Assembly (NCBI GenBank): GCA_964503615.1
Contig: CAZDBA010000035.1
Coordinates: forward strand, 1 to 33,540
DNA: 33,540 nt
Direction of reading: 5' to 3'
From: CAZDBA01 sp964503615
GTDB lineage: Bacteria; Planctomycetota; Planctomycetia; Pirellulales; Pirellulaceae
In this document: one piece after another, positions 8,072 through 17,103 of the stretch
Numbering within the stretch: the first letter of the stretch is position 1
Layout of the letters: each line of letters starts with the position of its first letter
The notes under the pieces: model-generated
Database searches by the model: none
Told to the model about the DNA's origin: nothing
Seen by the model: only the letters and a program-made list of their open reading frames with translations
Position numbers and translations under genes: made by a program

Positions 8072-8155
8072 TCAGGCACGGACTGGGGAGCTTTGTGCCT
8101 GATGTAGCGGTAAGCAATTGGCAGGAGCCGATGGGGACTTACCGCTTTTTTTTTT
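8072..8155 (+). ncRNA. Candidate small RNA or structured 3' UTR with two hairpins
   Basis: TCAGGCAC (8072-8079) pairs perfectly with GTGCCTGA (8095-8102) around a 15-nt loop. Three bases later a second long hairpin starts and ends in ten T residues. It begins 116 bp after the nadC stop, further than expected for a simple terminator. No known RNA family was recognised, so this may be a free small RNA, a leader, or just an elaborate nadC 3' end. Confidence 0.4.
8106..8155 (+). terminator. Strong Rho-independent terminator
   Basis: AGCGGTAAG (8106-8114) pairs with CTTACCGCT (8138-8146). Inside the loop, ATTGGC and GCCGAT pair again around AGGA, giving a two-tier stem. Ten consecutive T residues follow (8146-8155). 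It ends the nadC transcript or an independent small RNA. Confidence 0.9.
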
Positions 8156-8354
8156 ATGCGGTAAATTTGCCCTGCAATGTAGATTTATCGGTTGATAAAA
8201 TGAGAAGCTCTTGGTTCAGATGCGCTCTACCGTTTCAAAAACCACTTTTGGGTCGAATTCAACAAAATTGTCCTGCGATCTCTGGGCAATTCAACGCTTC
8301 TTGACTAAGGTCGGTAGGGCATAATCAACCCTCAGTTAGAATCCCCTATTTCTT

Positions 8355-8381
8355 AAATGGTGATTTATCCTATCACCATTT
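8355..8381. promoter_or_regulatory. Perfect inverted repeat just upstream of the glycosyltransferase/NRPS-PKS unit
   Basis: AAATGGTGAT (8355-8364) and ATCACCATTT (8372-8381) form a perfect 10-bp inverted repeat with a 7-nt spacer, extended by two more T residues. It lies 23 bp before the ATG at 8405. It could be an operator for a dimeric regulator or a weak attenuator in the leader. Confidence 0.55.
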
Positions 8382-8404
8382 TTCGAAGACAATAGTTAGT
8401 CTGA

Positions 8405-9619
8405 ATGTCCATCCCCAAGCAAAATAAGCCAAAGCGCATCTTGATGTTGCTTGAGAATAGTGGCTTTCCCGAAGATTGCCGTGTCGCTTCCGAAGCGTTT
8501 GCGTTGCACGGCGCAGGATATTCAACTCGAGTCATTTGCCCCAAGGACAGATACCACAAAAAGTGGTTCGAAGTCGTTTCAGGAATCCCGACCTATCGTT
8601 ATCCCGCGCCACCTGATTGGGGTGGATTTCTGGGCTACGTTTTTGAATATGGCTACAGCTTGACAGCTGCCTTTTTGATTTCTGTATGGATCTTTTTAAG
8701 GCATGGCTTCGACGCACTTCACGTTCATACTCCACCAGATATGTACGTGATGATCGGATTCATCTACCGGGTGCTGGGTGTCAAATATGTGCAAGACCAC
8801 CATGATCTTTCGCCCGAACTCTACCAAGCTCAGACTTCCGAAGACAACACAGGACTGGTGTACCGGGCTTTGCGATGGTTCGAGAAACGGTCGCTCCGAC
8901 TCTCCAGCCAAGTCATCGCGACCAATCAGACTCAACGAAAGATCGAGATCGAACGTTGTGGCATTGACCCCGAACGCACCAATGTTGTTCGCAACGGTCC
9001 TGACTTGAATCGTTTTAAACGAGTGGAACCCCTCGAGCAGTTTCGCGTGGATGGGCATACCACGTTTGGTTATCTGGGTTGTATCGGATTTCAGGACGGG
9101 ATCGATCAATTTATCCATTCTTTGCACAGCTTGCGAACCAATTTGAACCGTGACGACTTCATCGCAGTGATAATCGGTGATGGGCCAGCGGTTCCCAGTC
9201 TCAAATCACTGGCCAAGGAATTGGATTTGGTAGACAAAGTTCATTTCGTTGGATATCAACGGGGCGAATCTTTGTTGCGTCATCTTTCATCTTGTGATGT
9301 TGGAGTGACGCCAGACCCACCCAGTGCATATAATAAGACTTGTACAATGATCAAAACGATGGACTACATGGCGATGTCGTTACCGGTCGTTGGATTTGAC
9401 ATGCCAGAACATCGCTTTAGCGCAGGTGAAGCTTCGCTCTATGCAGTTCCTGGCGACCATGATGACATGGCACGTTGCTTGCAGGTCCTGATGGACGATT
9501 CAGAGCAACGTGAACGACGTGGTTTGTTCGCGCGTCAGAGAGTCGAAAGCGAGCTTGCTTGGGAGTTCCAAAAAGAATCGTTGCTAAATACTTATTCAAA
9601 GTTGTTTGGCGATTCATAG
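8405..9619 (+). CDS. Glycosyltransferase, GT4-like (GT-B fold)
   Basis: A 404-residue retaining-type glycosyltransferase with two Rossmann-like domains. The N-terminal acceptor domain starts KRILMLLENSGFPEDCRV and includes DALHVHTPPDMY and a hydrophobic stretch around 85-100 that may sit on the membrane. The C-terminal donor domain has FGYLGCIGFQDGID, the VIIGDGP turn, and a donor-site block ending in MIKTMDYMAMSLPVV, where Asp stands in for the first Glu of the usual EYMA. It resembles WbuB/WcaI-type enzymes of polysaccharide loci. It is the first gene of a likely two-gene unit with the NRPS-PKS 53 bp downstream, so it may glycosylate, or act in the same pathway as, that product. Sugar specificity cannot be told. 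Confidence 0.9.
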   Translation: MSIPKQNKPKRILMLLENSGFPEDCRVASEAFALHGAGYSTRVICPKDRYHKKWFEVVSGIPTYRYPAPPDWGGFLGYVFEYGYSLTAAFLISVWIFLRHGFDALHVHTPPDMYVMIGFIYRVLGVKYVQDHHDLSPELYQAQTSEDNTGLVYRALRWFEKRSLRLSSQVIATNQTQRKIEIERCGIDPERTNVVRNGPDLNRFKRVEPLEQFRVDGHTTFGYLGCIGFQDGIDQFIHSLHSLRTNLNRDDFIAVIIGDGPAVPSLKSLAKELDLVDKVHFVGYQRGESLLRHLSSCDVGVTPDPPSAYNKTCTMIKTMDYMAMSLPVVGFDMPEHRFSAGEASLYAVPGDHDDMARCLQVLMDDSEQRERRGLFARQRVESELAWEFQKESLLNTYSKLFGDS

Positions 9620-9672
9620 TCTGAGATTCAATCGTTTCCTGCCTGAATTTCTCATAAACTCTCGGTAAATTG

Positions 9673-12600
9673 ATGTGTCGATCCAAGCATCTCCATAGCT
9701 GGTTTGAATCCAACGTACAGCAAGCTCCAGATTCGATTGCACTGATTCTGGGCACCGAAAGCTGGACGTATGCTCAACTCAACGTGCGCGCGAATCGAAT
9801 TGCCAACCGCTTAATTGCGATGGGTGTTCTGCCGGGTCAGATCGTGGGGCTTGCGCATCAACGGGACGCGGATTTACTGCCCAGTTTGTTGGGTATCCTC
9901 AAAGCAGGTGCCGCCTACGCTCCGCTGGATCCGCACTATCCGCTGGATCGTTTGGAGTTCATTCTTCAAGACTGTCAGGCTCCAGCTGTTGTTACGACAA
10001 GCGAGGTTGCAGCAAAGATGGAGCTGGGCGAGGCTCAATTGTTGTTGGTCGACCAGATTGATGAATCGGCAGACGACTCTAATCCTGAATTGCGTTTGGA
10101 TGACCAGCAACTGGCTTATGTTATCTACACTTCGGGATCAACGGGTAAGCCAAAAGGTGTTCAGGTTACCCACGCCAATGCGACTCGCTTGTTTACTTCC
10201 ACTGAGCCTTGGTTCGGGTTCGATCACACCGATACGTGGACGCTGTTCCACTCTTTTGCCTTTGACTTCTCCGTTTGGGAGATTTGGGGTGCGTTGCTTT
10301 ATGGCGGGCGGTTGGTCATGGTCCCCTATGAGATCAGTCGATCACCCGACTCGTTTTACCAGTTGCTGTCCGAGCAAAAAGTTACGGTGCTGAATCAAAC
10401 GCCTTCCGCGTTTCGGCAATTGATCTTGGCGGACGAAGCGCTTCACGAGCAACACGCGCTCAGTTTGCGATACGTGATATTTGGTGGCGAAGCGCTTGAA
10501 TTCAGCAGTCTGCAAAGTTGGGTTCGACGGCACGGCGATCAGAAACCTCGCTTGGTCAATATGTACGGCATCACGGAAACGACAGTGCATGTGACCTATC
10601 GGGTGCTGAGTTCATTAGAGATTCAAAACGAGTCGCGAAGCCTGATTGGCGAACCGATTCCCGACTTGCAATTGCATGTTCTGAACGATGACTTGCAACC
10701 GAAGCCGGTGGGTGAAGTCGGCGAGATTTATGTTGGAGGCGCAGGCGTCTCGCTGGGCTACTTGAATCGGCCTGAGCTGACCTCTGAGCGTTTTTTGCCT
10801 AATCCCTTTTCAGAAGATTCCAGTGCTCGACTTTACAAAACGGGCGACCTTGGCCTGTTTCGTGCCGATGGCGAACTGGAGTATCACGGGCGAAGTGATC
10901 GTCAGGTCCAACTACGCGGCTTTCGAGTCGAGTTGGGCGAGATCGAGGCCCGTTTGCAGGCTCATTCCAGCGTGGCACAGGCGATCGTAATCGTCCGCAA
11001 CGAAGCGGCAACTCAACAGCTGGTCGCCTATCTGGTCCCTGCTCGAGACAAGCAGATTGACAGTTCCGAGTTGCGAGAACAACTGGGTGAGAAACTGCCT
11101 GATTATATGATTCCGCAGTTCTTTGTGCCGATCGAGCAGATACCGCTGACTGCAAATGGAAAGCTGGACCCAGCCGCGTTGCCGTCTCCGCTTGAGCACG
11201 CTCAGCTTGGAAATTATGTGGCTCCGAAAACGGAAGCCGAACGAAAAGTTGCCGCTGTCTGGCAATCGCTGCTGGGAATCTCAAAAGTTACCACGACCGC
11301 GACGTTTTTTGAGTTGGGTGGGCAGTCGCTGATGCTGGCCAAAATGGTCCACGAGCTAAAGAAAGATTTTCCAGGCCGGTTTGCGTTGGTCGATCTGTTT
11401 CAATACCCGACCGTCCGACAACTTGCCCGTTTCCTGACTCGAGAAGCCGATCGTTCTGGCGAAAGTGGTCCCTATGCAGTGGGGCAATATGCTGCCGGTT
11501 CCAAAAATATGGGCGAGCGTCCGATCGACTTGAACGAGCCGATTGCGATTGTAGGCATGTCGGGTCGTTTTCCTGATGCGGAGAACGTGGAGCAATTCTG
11601 GAATCACCTGTTGGAGGGACACGAGTCGATTCGGCAACTGAGTGAAGCTGAATTGTTGGCGGCTGGAGTTCCGCTGGAGACGATCCGGTCCGAGAACTAT
11701 GTGCCTGTCACCGCATCGCTGACCGAAGTCGATTATTTCGATGCTGAATTTTTTGGAGTCAGTCCCTATGAGGCCAAGATCACCGATCCGCAACATCGGC
11801 TGTTCCTTGAGTGCGCTTGGTCCGCTTTGGAAAGTGCTGGCTATCCGCCCGAATCGACCGACCGGCGTATCGGTGTATTCGCAGGAGCGCGACCCAATAG
11901 CTATCGCCAGTTGGTGCACGAGGCGGATCCTGACGAGATCGACCCGTCGACTGCTTTTCAAACTCTGATCAGCAACGAGAAAGATTTTCTATCCACGCGC
12001 GTTTCACATCGTTTGGACTTAATCGGCCCTAGCATGACGGTGCAGACTGGCTGTTCGACTTCGTTGGTTGCGGTGCAGCTTGCTTGCCAGTCGCTTCAAA
12101 CGCAGCAGTGTTCTCTGGCGCTGGCTGGCGGTGTTAGTGTGAATCTCGAATATCGAAACGGTTACGTTTCTCAAGAGGGCATGATTCTGTCGCCCGATGG
12201 ACATGTTCGCACCTTTGATGAGAAAGCGGCCGGAACCGTCTTTAGCGAAAGCGTGGGGATCGTTGTGCTCAAGCGGCTGTCTGACGCCGTCGCCGACCGG
12301 GACACGATCCACGCAGTGATTCGAGGCATCGCGCTCAACAACGATGGTGGTTCGAAAATCAGCTACGCCAGTCCCTCTGTTGACGGGCAGACAGAGGTCG
12401 TGGCGATGGCTCACCGAATGAGTCAACTGAGTGCTGATCAAGTCGGCTTTGTGGAGGCGCATGGAACGGGCACGTTTGTGGGTGATCCGATCGAAGTCCA
12501 ATCGTTGACACGAGCTTTCCAACGATCAACGGACAAGAAACAATTTTGTGCGCTGGGATCGGTCAAAACAAATATGGGACACGCCGACGTTGCTGCAGGC

Positions 12601-15600
12601 GTGATCGGATTAATAAAAGCTGCGAACGTAGTGCGTGATGGGCTGATTCCGCCCAGCCTCCATTTCGAGACGCCTAACCCGAATTTCTCGCTTGAGGAAA
12701 GTCCCTTCTTTGTTGTTACAGAGAAACAGGTTTGGAAAAACGAATCGGGGCCTCGCATCGCAGGTGTCAGCTCGCTTGGTATTGGTGGAACCAACGCCCA
12801 TGCGATTTTGATGGAGTACGATTCAAAGAGTGATTCTTCGGAAACCACTGAAACGAGCGAGCCCCCCTGCCCTGTCGGCGATTCGGCGGGAGGTCTGGTC
12901 TGGTTGCCTCTGTCAGCTCGTGATGAAACGGCACTGGAGAAAATGAGTGTCAATCTGGCCGAGTACTTGCAGCGACATCCTGAGCTCGACTTGCACGACG
13001 TTGCATTTACTTTGAACGCAGGTAGAAGTCATTTTAAAGAGGGGCGAGTGGTCGCTTGCCGGACTCGCGAGGAAGCGATCGCGGGCCTGTTGGGCCAGGC
13101 GCCCGAGTCTGTTGTGCAGGGAAGTTGCGGTATCGACTTACAGAGCGATCCCCGGTCTGAGGTTGTGTTTATGTTTCCCGGTCAAGGCGGGCAATATGTC
13201 GGCATGGCTCAAGGACTCTACCAAACGCTTCCCTCGTTTCGCGCTGATGTCGACTACTTTTGCGATATCGCAAAACGTTTTATGACAGAAGACCTGCGCG
13301 AAATTATGTTCGCTGAATCGCTTGATGATTCGCAGCGCCAGCAGATGCAGGATCGGTTGGCTGAAACCTGGTTGACTCAACCCGCTTTGTGCATCATCGA
13401 ATTGGCGCTGGCAAGGCTTTGGCAGCGATGCGGCGTCCAGCCCAAGGCGGTGATTGGACATAGCATCGGTGAGTTCGCGGCAGCGGCTGTCGCCGGTGTG
13501 ATGTCGTTTGAGTCGGCGATCGAGTTGACTGTGTTGCGTGGTAAGTTGATTTTCGATTTGCCAAAAGGTTTGATGTTGGCCGTGATGAGTCCGGTTGACG
13601 AAGTTAAGCCGCATCTGACAGACGGATTATCGATCGCTGTGCTTAACAGTCCTCAAAACTGTGTTGTCTCCGGAACGACCGAAGAGATCAAGGCGTTTGT
13701 GGGCCAGCTGGAAAAGGTCGAGATTGCCAGCCGTGTTTTGCACACGTCGCATGGCTTTCATTCTTCGATGATGGATCCGGTGCTCGATGAATTCAGATCT
13801 GCGGTCGAGGCAGTTGAGCTTTCCGATCCACATACTCCAATCATCTCGACAGTTACTGGTGACTGGGTTCAGCCGGGCGAAATGAGCCAAAGCCAGTATT
13901 GGGCTCGCAATATCCGTGAGACGGTCCAGTTCTCCAAAGGGATCCAACATTTGCTGACAGCAGAGCATGTGTTACTGGAAGTCGGGCCAGGGCAAACTCT
14001 TTGTTCGCTGGTTCGTCGTAGAGACGATTTTCATTCGACGGCAGTACGCTCAACGCGGCATCCGAAAGAGACGTTGGACGATGTCGTGCAATGGTCGAAC
14101 TCACTTTCCGAACTGTGGATCGCTGGTGTTGATGTGATGTGGCCCACGAGTGGAAAAGGTGGTCGCATTCCGCTGCCGACCTACCCGTTTCAGCGGAAGC
14201 GGTTTTGGTTTGACGATTTGCCACCCGGTTCGGTGCGATCCAAACAGCGCAAGCAGAACACCGCATCGGACGGTGCGACGACAAAGAATGACAATTCAAC
14301 GTTGCCGCTGTTGAATGCAGAGATCGCTGCTGCGTTACCTCAGGAACACCAGCCGTTTTCGCAGTGGTTTTACAAGCCTGATTGGATAGAGAGTTCGACC
14401 GCTGCGGATGAGAGCAAAGTTGGCTCCAGGTTGTGGTTGTTTTTTACGAGTGATACCGAGAACCAAAAAACCGTTTTGAAGGCAGTGGCTGATTCGAATG
14501 AAAAAGTAATTCAGGTCTTTGCTGGTGATCGCTTTCAACAACTGGATGAAAATCGGTTTCAATTGCGACCTGATGAGCCGAGCGACTATGACCAACTGCT
14601 AAAACAGTTGAATTCTGAATCGCGGATGCCAAACAAGTTAGTTCACACTTGGTGTTTGTCCGGTGGTGATTCTGTCCGTGGAACAGACCCCAGCTGGCAG
14701 CAGGAACTGGAGCAAGCTCAGACCCGAGGCCTGTATGCTTTGCAGGCTCTAACACAAGCGATCGGGCGAATACCGCTTTCGGAAACGATCGAGTTGGAGA
14801 TCGTGGCTGGGAAGGTTTACGCCGTCGAAGCGGGTGAAGATACTGCCGCAGAGAATGCGACGTTGTTGGGAATTGCCAAAGTGGTGCCGCTGGAGTATCC
14901 CCAACTGGAATGTCGCTTGATCGACTGTGGCAGCGAGTTGAACGATCAAACTCTTTCCGCCTTACGTAGCGAATTGGATTCTTCGCTTGAAGAGCGGCCT
15001 TGGATCGCGATTCGAAACGGGCGACGTTTGGCGCCAGGTGTTGCCGAGCATTGGCTGGACGAGTCGACGGAGACGCTTGACCGGCTGAAGAAGAACGGAA
15101 CTTATTTGGTCACAGGCGGTTTGGGCGGGATTGGACATGCGGTCGCAAAGTTCCTTGCCGAGACGGTTCAAGCGAACCTTGTTTTAATGGGGCGCAGTGA
15201 GCTTCCCGCTCGCGACAATTGGTCTGAGTCTGTGTCTGATTCGAAAACGGATCCGGGCGTTGTTACCAAAATCAAGCGGTTGCAAGAATTGGAGGCGATG
15301 GGCGGAAACGTTTTGTATGTTGCCGCTAGTGTTGCCGACCGAGATCAGGTGAAAGGAGCCGTCGCGGAGGCGGTACAACGATTCGGTTCAATTGATGGCG
15401 TTGTGCATTCCGCAGGCGTGGCAGATACCGCCGGTGCAATTCAGTTACGAGACCGGCAAGCGACTGAGAATCAGTTGCGTTCCAAAGTCGCGGGTACGTT
15501 GGTGCTGGAAGAAGCACTGCGGGACCAAAAGCTTGATTTCTGGGTTTTGTTTTCTTCGATTTCCAACACCCTTTATCACAACCGCTACGGGCAATTGAGC

Positions 15601-17064
15601 TACGTAGCAGGAAACACTTTCCTGGAGTCGTTCGCATCCAGAATGCGTAGCACGGGCCAGTTTGCAGTGGCCATCGCATGGGACGAGTGGCAAGATGTGG
15701 GCATGGCCGCCGAAGTGGTGCAAGACTTTGCCGATTCGTTCGGGTATACGCAGCAGTTGTTCGATCCTTTGGACTCGTTTACACCCCAGCAAGGTGCAAA
15801 GATGTTCCATCGAATCCTCTCCTCCGACGCGGCAACGGTTTTGATTTCGACTCGCGATCTCCAACAGCGAATCGATCTCGATATCCATGCAAAGAGCCCT
15901 TTTCTCGAAGCGGCGCGAATGGCGGACAATTCTGAGGACCCGAGCTTGGAGTCCCAGCCCGATATGGCGGGCGAATCGTCGGCCAAGGCGGGTTACCAAC
16001 GAATTGCAGAGATGTGGGAAAAGCTACTTTCGGTCAAGAGCGTTGGGCCGGACGACAACTATTTTGCGTTGGGCGGCGACTCACTTTCGGCCGTTCGGTT
16101 TTTGAATCAAATCGAAAAGAACTTTGGAAAACGAATTCCATTTGCTTCGATGGTTGAGTTTCCGACTCCGAGTAAACTAGCTGACTATTTGCAATTGCCG
16201 GATGGTAATTCGCAATCGGTCTCGAACATTGAATCGAAGGCACCCTCGCAGGCGCAAGAGTCTTCAGCAGAGGCTCGGTCTACATTGGTGGAATTGAACT
16301 CAGGCGGCGATTTGCCACCTTTGTTTTGTATGCACGCGGCGGACGGGTACGTTTTGATCTTTCGCGCTTTGTGTGAAAAGCTGAATCCTAACCGCTCCAT
16401 ATTTGGGCTTCAGTCCCCGGCGCTATTTGGTGAGCCGATTGAGAGCATTGAAGCGCTGGCAGCGCGTTACGTGTCCGATATTCGTCGGCAGCGTCCTCAT
16501 GGTCCTTATCATCTTGCCGGCTATTGCATGGGTGGCACCATCGCGTTGGAGGTGGCTCAGCAACTGAAAGCGGCTGGAGAAGAGGTGCAAAGCCTGATTT
16601 GTATTGAGACTTACAACTGGCACACCTCTTTGGCGGCCAGCAAGTCGCGCTGGGTAAAATTTGTTTACACGATGCAAAAAATCGACTTTCATTTCCGAAA
16701 TTTTTGGATGCTTAGCTTCAAGCTAAAGCGGCAATTTCTGAAGGCAAAGCTGCAAGCGGCTTGGCGAAGAAGAAAGGTTTGGTTTAGCAAACGAACGCAG
16801 GAAACTGCGACGGGCGAGATGACATTTGCTGAGATTTGGTGCCGTCACGACGAAGCGGCCGAAGAATACAAGCCTGTCGATTACGATGGCTTGCTGACGT
16901 TGATTCGAGCCAGAAAAGACTACGCTCGCTATGCGGATCAGCCGTTTCCGATTGCGGACGAGGGGCAAGTTGAACTTCATCGTTTGCGGGCTTACCCGGC
17001 GGGAATGATGGCCGAACCGTTTGCCACCGAACTGGCGGAATTGGTTGAGCAGATTTTGGATTAA
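9673..17064 (+). CDS. Hybrid NRPS-PKS megasynthase, A-PCP-KS-AT-KR-ACP-TE (threonine + malonyl)
   Basis: A 2463-residue protein, numbered from the ATG at 9673; the TTG just before it is less likely as start. The A domain (about 8-505) has YTSGSTGKPKG at 152-162. Its ten pocket residues D198 F199 W202 N241 I269 G271 M297 V305 H306 K497 spell DFWNIGMVHK, the known threonine code. PCP: S552 in LGGQSL. KS (about 622-1045): triad C794, H930, H970, intact and normally spaced. AT (about 1165-1480): GHSIGE S1264 and SHGFHS, close to the malonyl-type HAFH. The post-AT linker LPTYPFQRKRFW is at about 1502. KR: TGGLGGIG at 1814-1821, Y1977 and N1981. ACP: S2137. TE: GYCMGG with C2285 as putative nucleophile. 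No condensation, DH or ER domain. Predicted output is a 4-amino-3,5-dihydroxyhexanoyl thioester; its fate is unknown. Confidence 0.95.
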   Translation: MCRSKHLHSWFESNVQQAPDSIALILGTESWTYAQLNVRANRIANRLIAMGVLPGQIVGLAHQRDADLLPSLLGILKAGAAYAPLDPHYPLDRLEFILQDCQAPAVVTTSEVAAKMELGEAQLLLVDQIDESADDSNPELRLDDQQLAYVIYTSGSTGKPKGVQVTHANATRLFTSTEPWFGFDHTDTWTLFHSFAFDFSVWEIWGALLYGGRLVMVPYEISRSPDSFYQLLSEQKVTVLNQTPSAFRQLILADEALHEQHALSLRYVIFGGEALEFSSLQSWVRRHGDQKPRLVNMYGITETTVHVTYRVLSSLEIQNESRSLIGEPIPDLQLHVLNDDLQPKPVGEVGEIYVGGAGVSLGYLNRPELTSERFLPNPFSEDSSARLYKTGDLGLFRADGELEYHGRSDRQVQLRGFRVELGEIEARLQAHSSVAQAIVIVRNEAATQQLVAYLVPARDKQIDSSELREQLGEKLPDYMIPQFFVPIEQIPLTANGKLDPAALPSPLEHAQLGNYVAPKTEAERKVAAVWQSLLGISKVTTTATFFELGGQSLMLAKMVHELKKDFPGRFALVDLFQYPTVRQLARFLTREADRSGESGPYAVGQYAAGSKNMGERPIDLNEPIAIVGMSGRFPDAENVEQFWNHLLEGHESIRQLSEAELLAAGVPLETIRSENYVPVTASLTEVDYFDAEFFGVSPYEAKITDPQHRLFLECAWSALESAGYPPESTDRRIGVFAGARPNSYRQLVHEADPDEIDPSTAFQTLISNEKDFLSTRVSHRLDLIGPSMTVQTGCSTSLVAVQLACQSLQTQQCSLALAGGVSVNLEYRNGYVSQEGMILSPDGHVRTFDEKAAGTVFSESVGIVVLKRLSDAVADRDTIHAVIRGIALNNDGGSKISYASPSVDGQTEVVAMAHRMSQLSADQVGFVEAHGTGTFVGDPIEVQSLTRAFQRSTDKKQFCALGSVKTNMGHADVAAGVIGLIKAANVVRDGLIPPSLHFETPNPNFSLEESPFFVVTEKQVWKNESGPRIAGVSSLGIGGTNAHAILMEYDSKSDSSETTETSEPPCPVGDSAGGLVWLPLSARDETALEKMSVNLAEYLQRHPELDLHDVAFTLNAGRSHFKEGRVVACRTREEAIAGLLGQAPESVVQGSCGIDLQSDPRSEVVFMFPGQGGQYVGMAQGLYQTLPSFRADVDYFCDIAKRFMTEDLREIMFAESLDDSQRQQMQDRLAETWLTQPALCIIELALARLWQRCGVQPKAVIGHSIGEFAAAAVAGVMSFESAIELTVLRGKLIFDLPKGLMLAVMSPVDEVKPHLTDGLSIAVLNSPQNCVVSGTTEEIKAFVGQLEKVEIASRVLHTSHGFHSSMMDPVLDEFRSAVEAVELSDPHTPIISTVTGDWVQPGEMSQSQYWARNIRETVQFSKGIQHLLTAEHVLLEVGPGQTLCSLVRRRDDFHSTAVRSTRHPKETLDDVVQWSNSLSELWIAGVDVMWPTSGKGGRIPLPTYPFQRKRFWFDDLPPGSVRSKQRKQNTASDGATTKNDNSTLPLLNAEIAAALPQEHQPFSQWFYKPDWIESSTAADESKVGSRLWLFFTSDTENQKTVLKAVADSNEKVIQVFAGDRFQQLDENRFQLRPDEPSDYDQLLKQLNSESRMPNKLVHTWCLSGGDSVRGTDPSWQQELEQAQTRGLYALQALTQAIGRIPLSETIELEIVAGKVYAVEAGEDTAAENATLLGIAKVVPLEYPQLECRLIDCGSELNDQTLSALRSELDSSLEERPWIAIRNGRRLAPGVAEHWLDESTETLDRLKKNGTYLVTGGLGGIGHAVAKFLAETVQANLVLMGRSELPARDNWSESVSDSKTDPGVVTKIKRLQELEAMGGNVLYVAASVADRDQVKGAVAEAVQRFGSIDGVVHSAGVADTAGAIQLRDRQATENQLRSKVAGTLVLEEALRDQKLDFWVLFSSISNTLYHNRYGQLSYVAGNTFLESFASRMRSTGQFAVAIAWDEWQDVGMAAEVVQDFADSFGYTQQLFDPLDSFTPQQGAKMFHRILSSDAATVLISTRDLQQRIDLDIHAKSPFLEAARMADNSEDPSLESQPDMAGESSAKAGYQRIAEMWEKLLSVKSVGPDDNYFALGGDSLSAVRFLNQIEKNFGKRIPFASMVEFPTPSKLADYLQLPDGNSQSVSNIESKAPSQAQESSAEARSTLVELNSGGDLPPLFCMHAADGYVLIFRALCEKLNPNRSIFGLQSPALFGEPIESIEALAARYVSDIRRQRPHGPYHLAGYCMGGTIALEVAQQLKAAGEEVQSLICIETYNWHTSLAASKSRWVKFVYTMQKIDFHFRNFWMLSFKLKRQFLKAKLQAAWRRRKVWFSKRTQETATGEMTFAEIWCRHDEAAEEYKPVDYDGLLTLIRARKDYARYADQPFPIADEGQVELHRLRAYPAGMMAEPFATELAELVEQILD

Positions 17065-17103
17065 AACAAAAAGAATAGCCTAAAACCGGCCTGTCCAATC
17101 TGT

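Larger units (their letters stand above)
7956..8404. other. Intergenic region between nadC and the glycosyltransferase gene
   Basis: A 449-bp noncoding stretch with unusual secondary-structure content: two adjacent strong hairpins at 8072-8155, the second a terminator; a small TTTATC/GATAAA hairpin at 8184-8199; and a 10-bp perfect inverted repeat at 8355-8381 just before the next gene. No protein-coding frame here looks real. The left part (7956-8070) has no clear feature. Confidence 0.6.

Noticed and set aside
8301..8327. TTGACT...CATAAT promoter before the glycosyltransferase gene
   Set aside because: The spacer is 13 bp, too short for a sigma-70 type promoter, and planctomycete promoter consensus cannot be assumed.
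11536..12810. KS domain as non-elongating because the motif is QTGCSTSL rather than DTACSSSL
   Set aside because: The active-site Cys and both catalytic histidines are present with normal spacing, so condensation should be possible.
9874..17098. Many antisense and alternate-frame reading frames within the NRPS-PKS gene
   Set aside because: All are shadows of a long gene with clear domain content; none has its own recognisable protein features.
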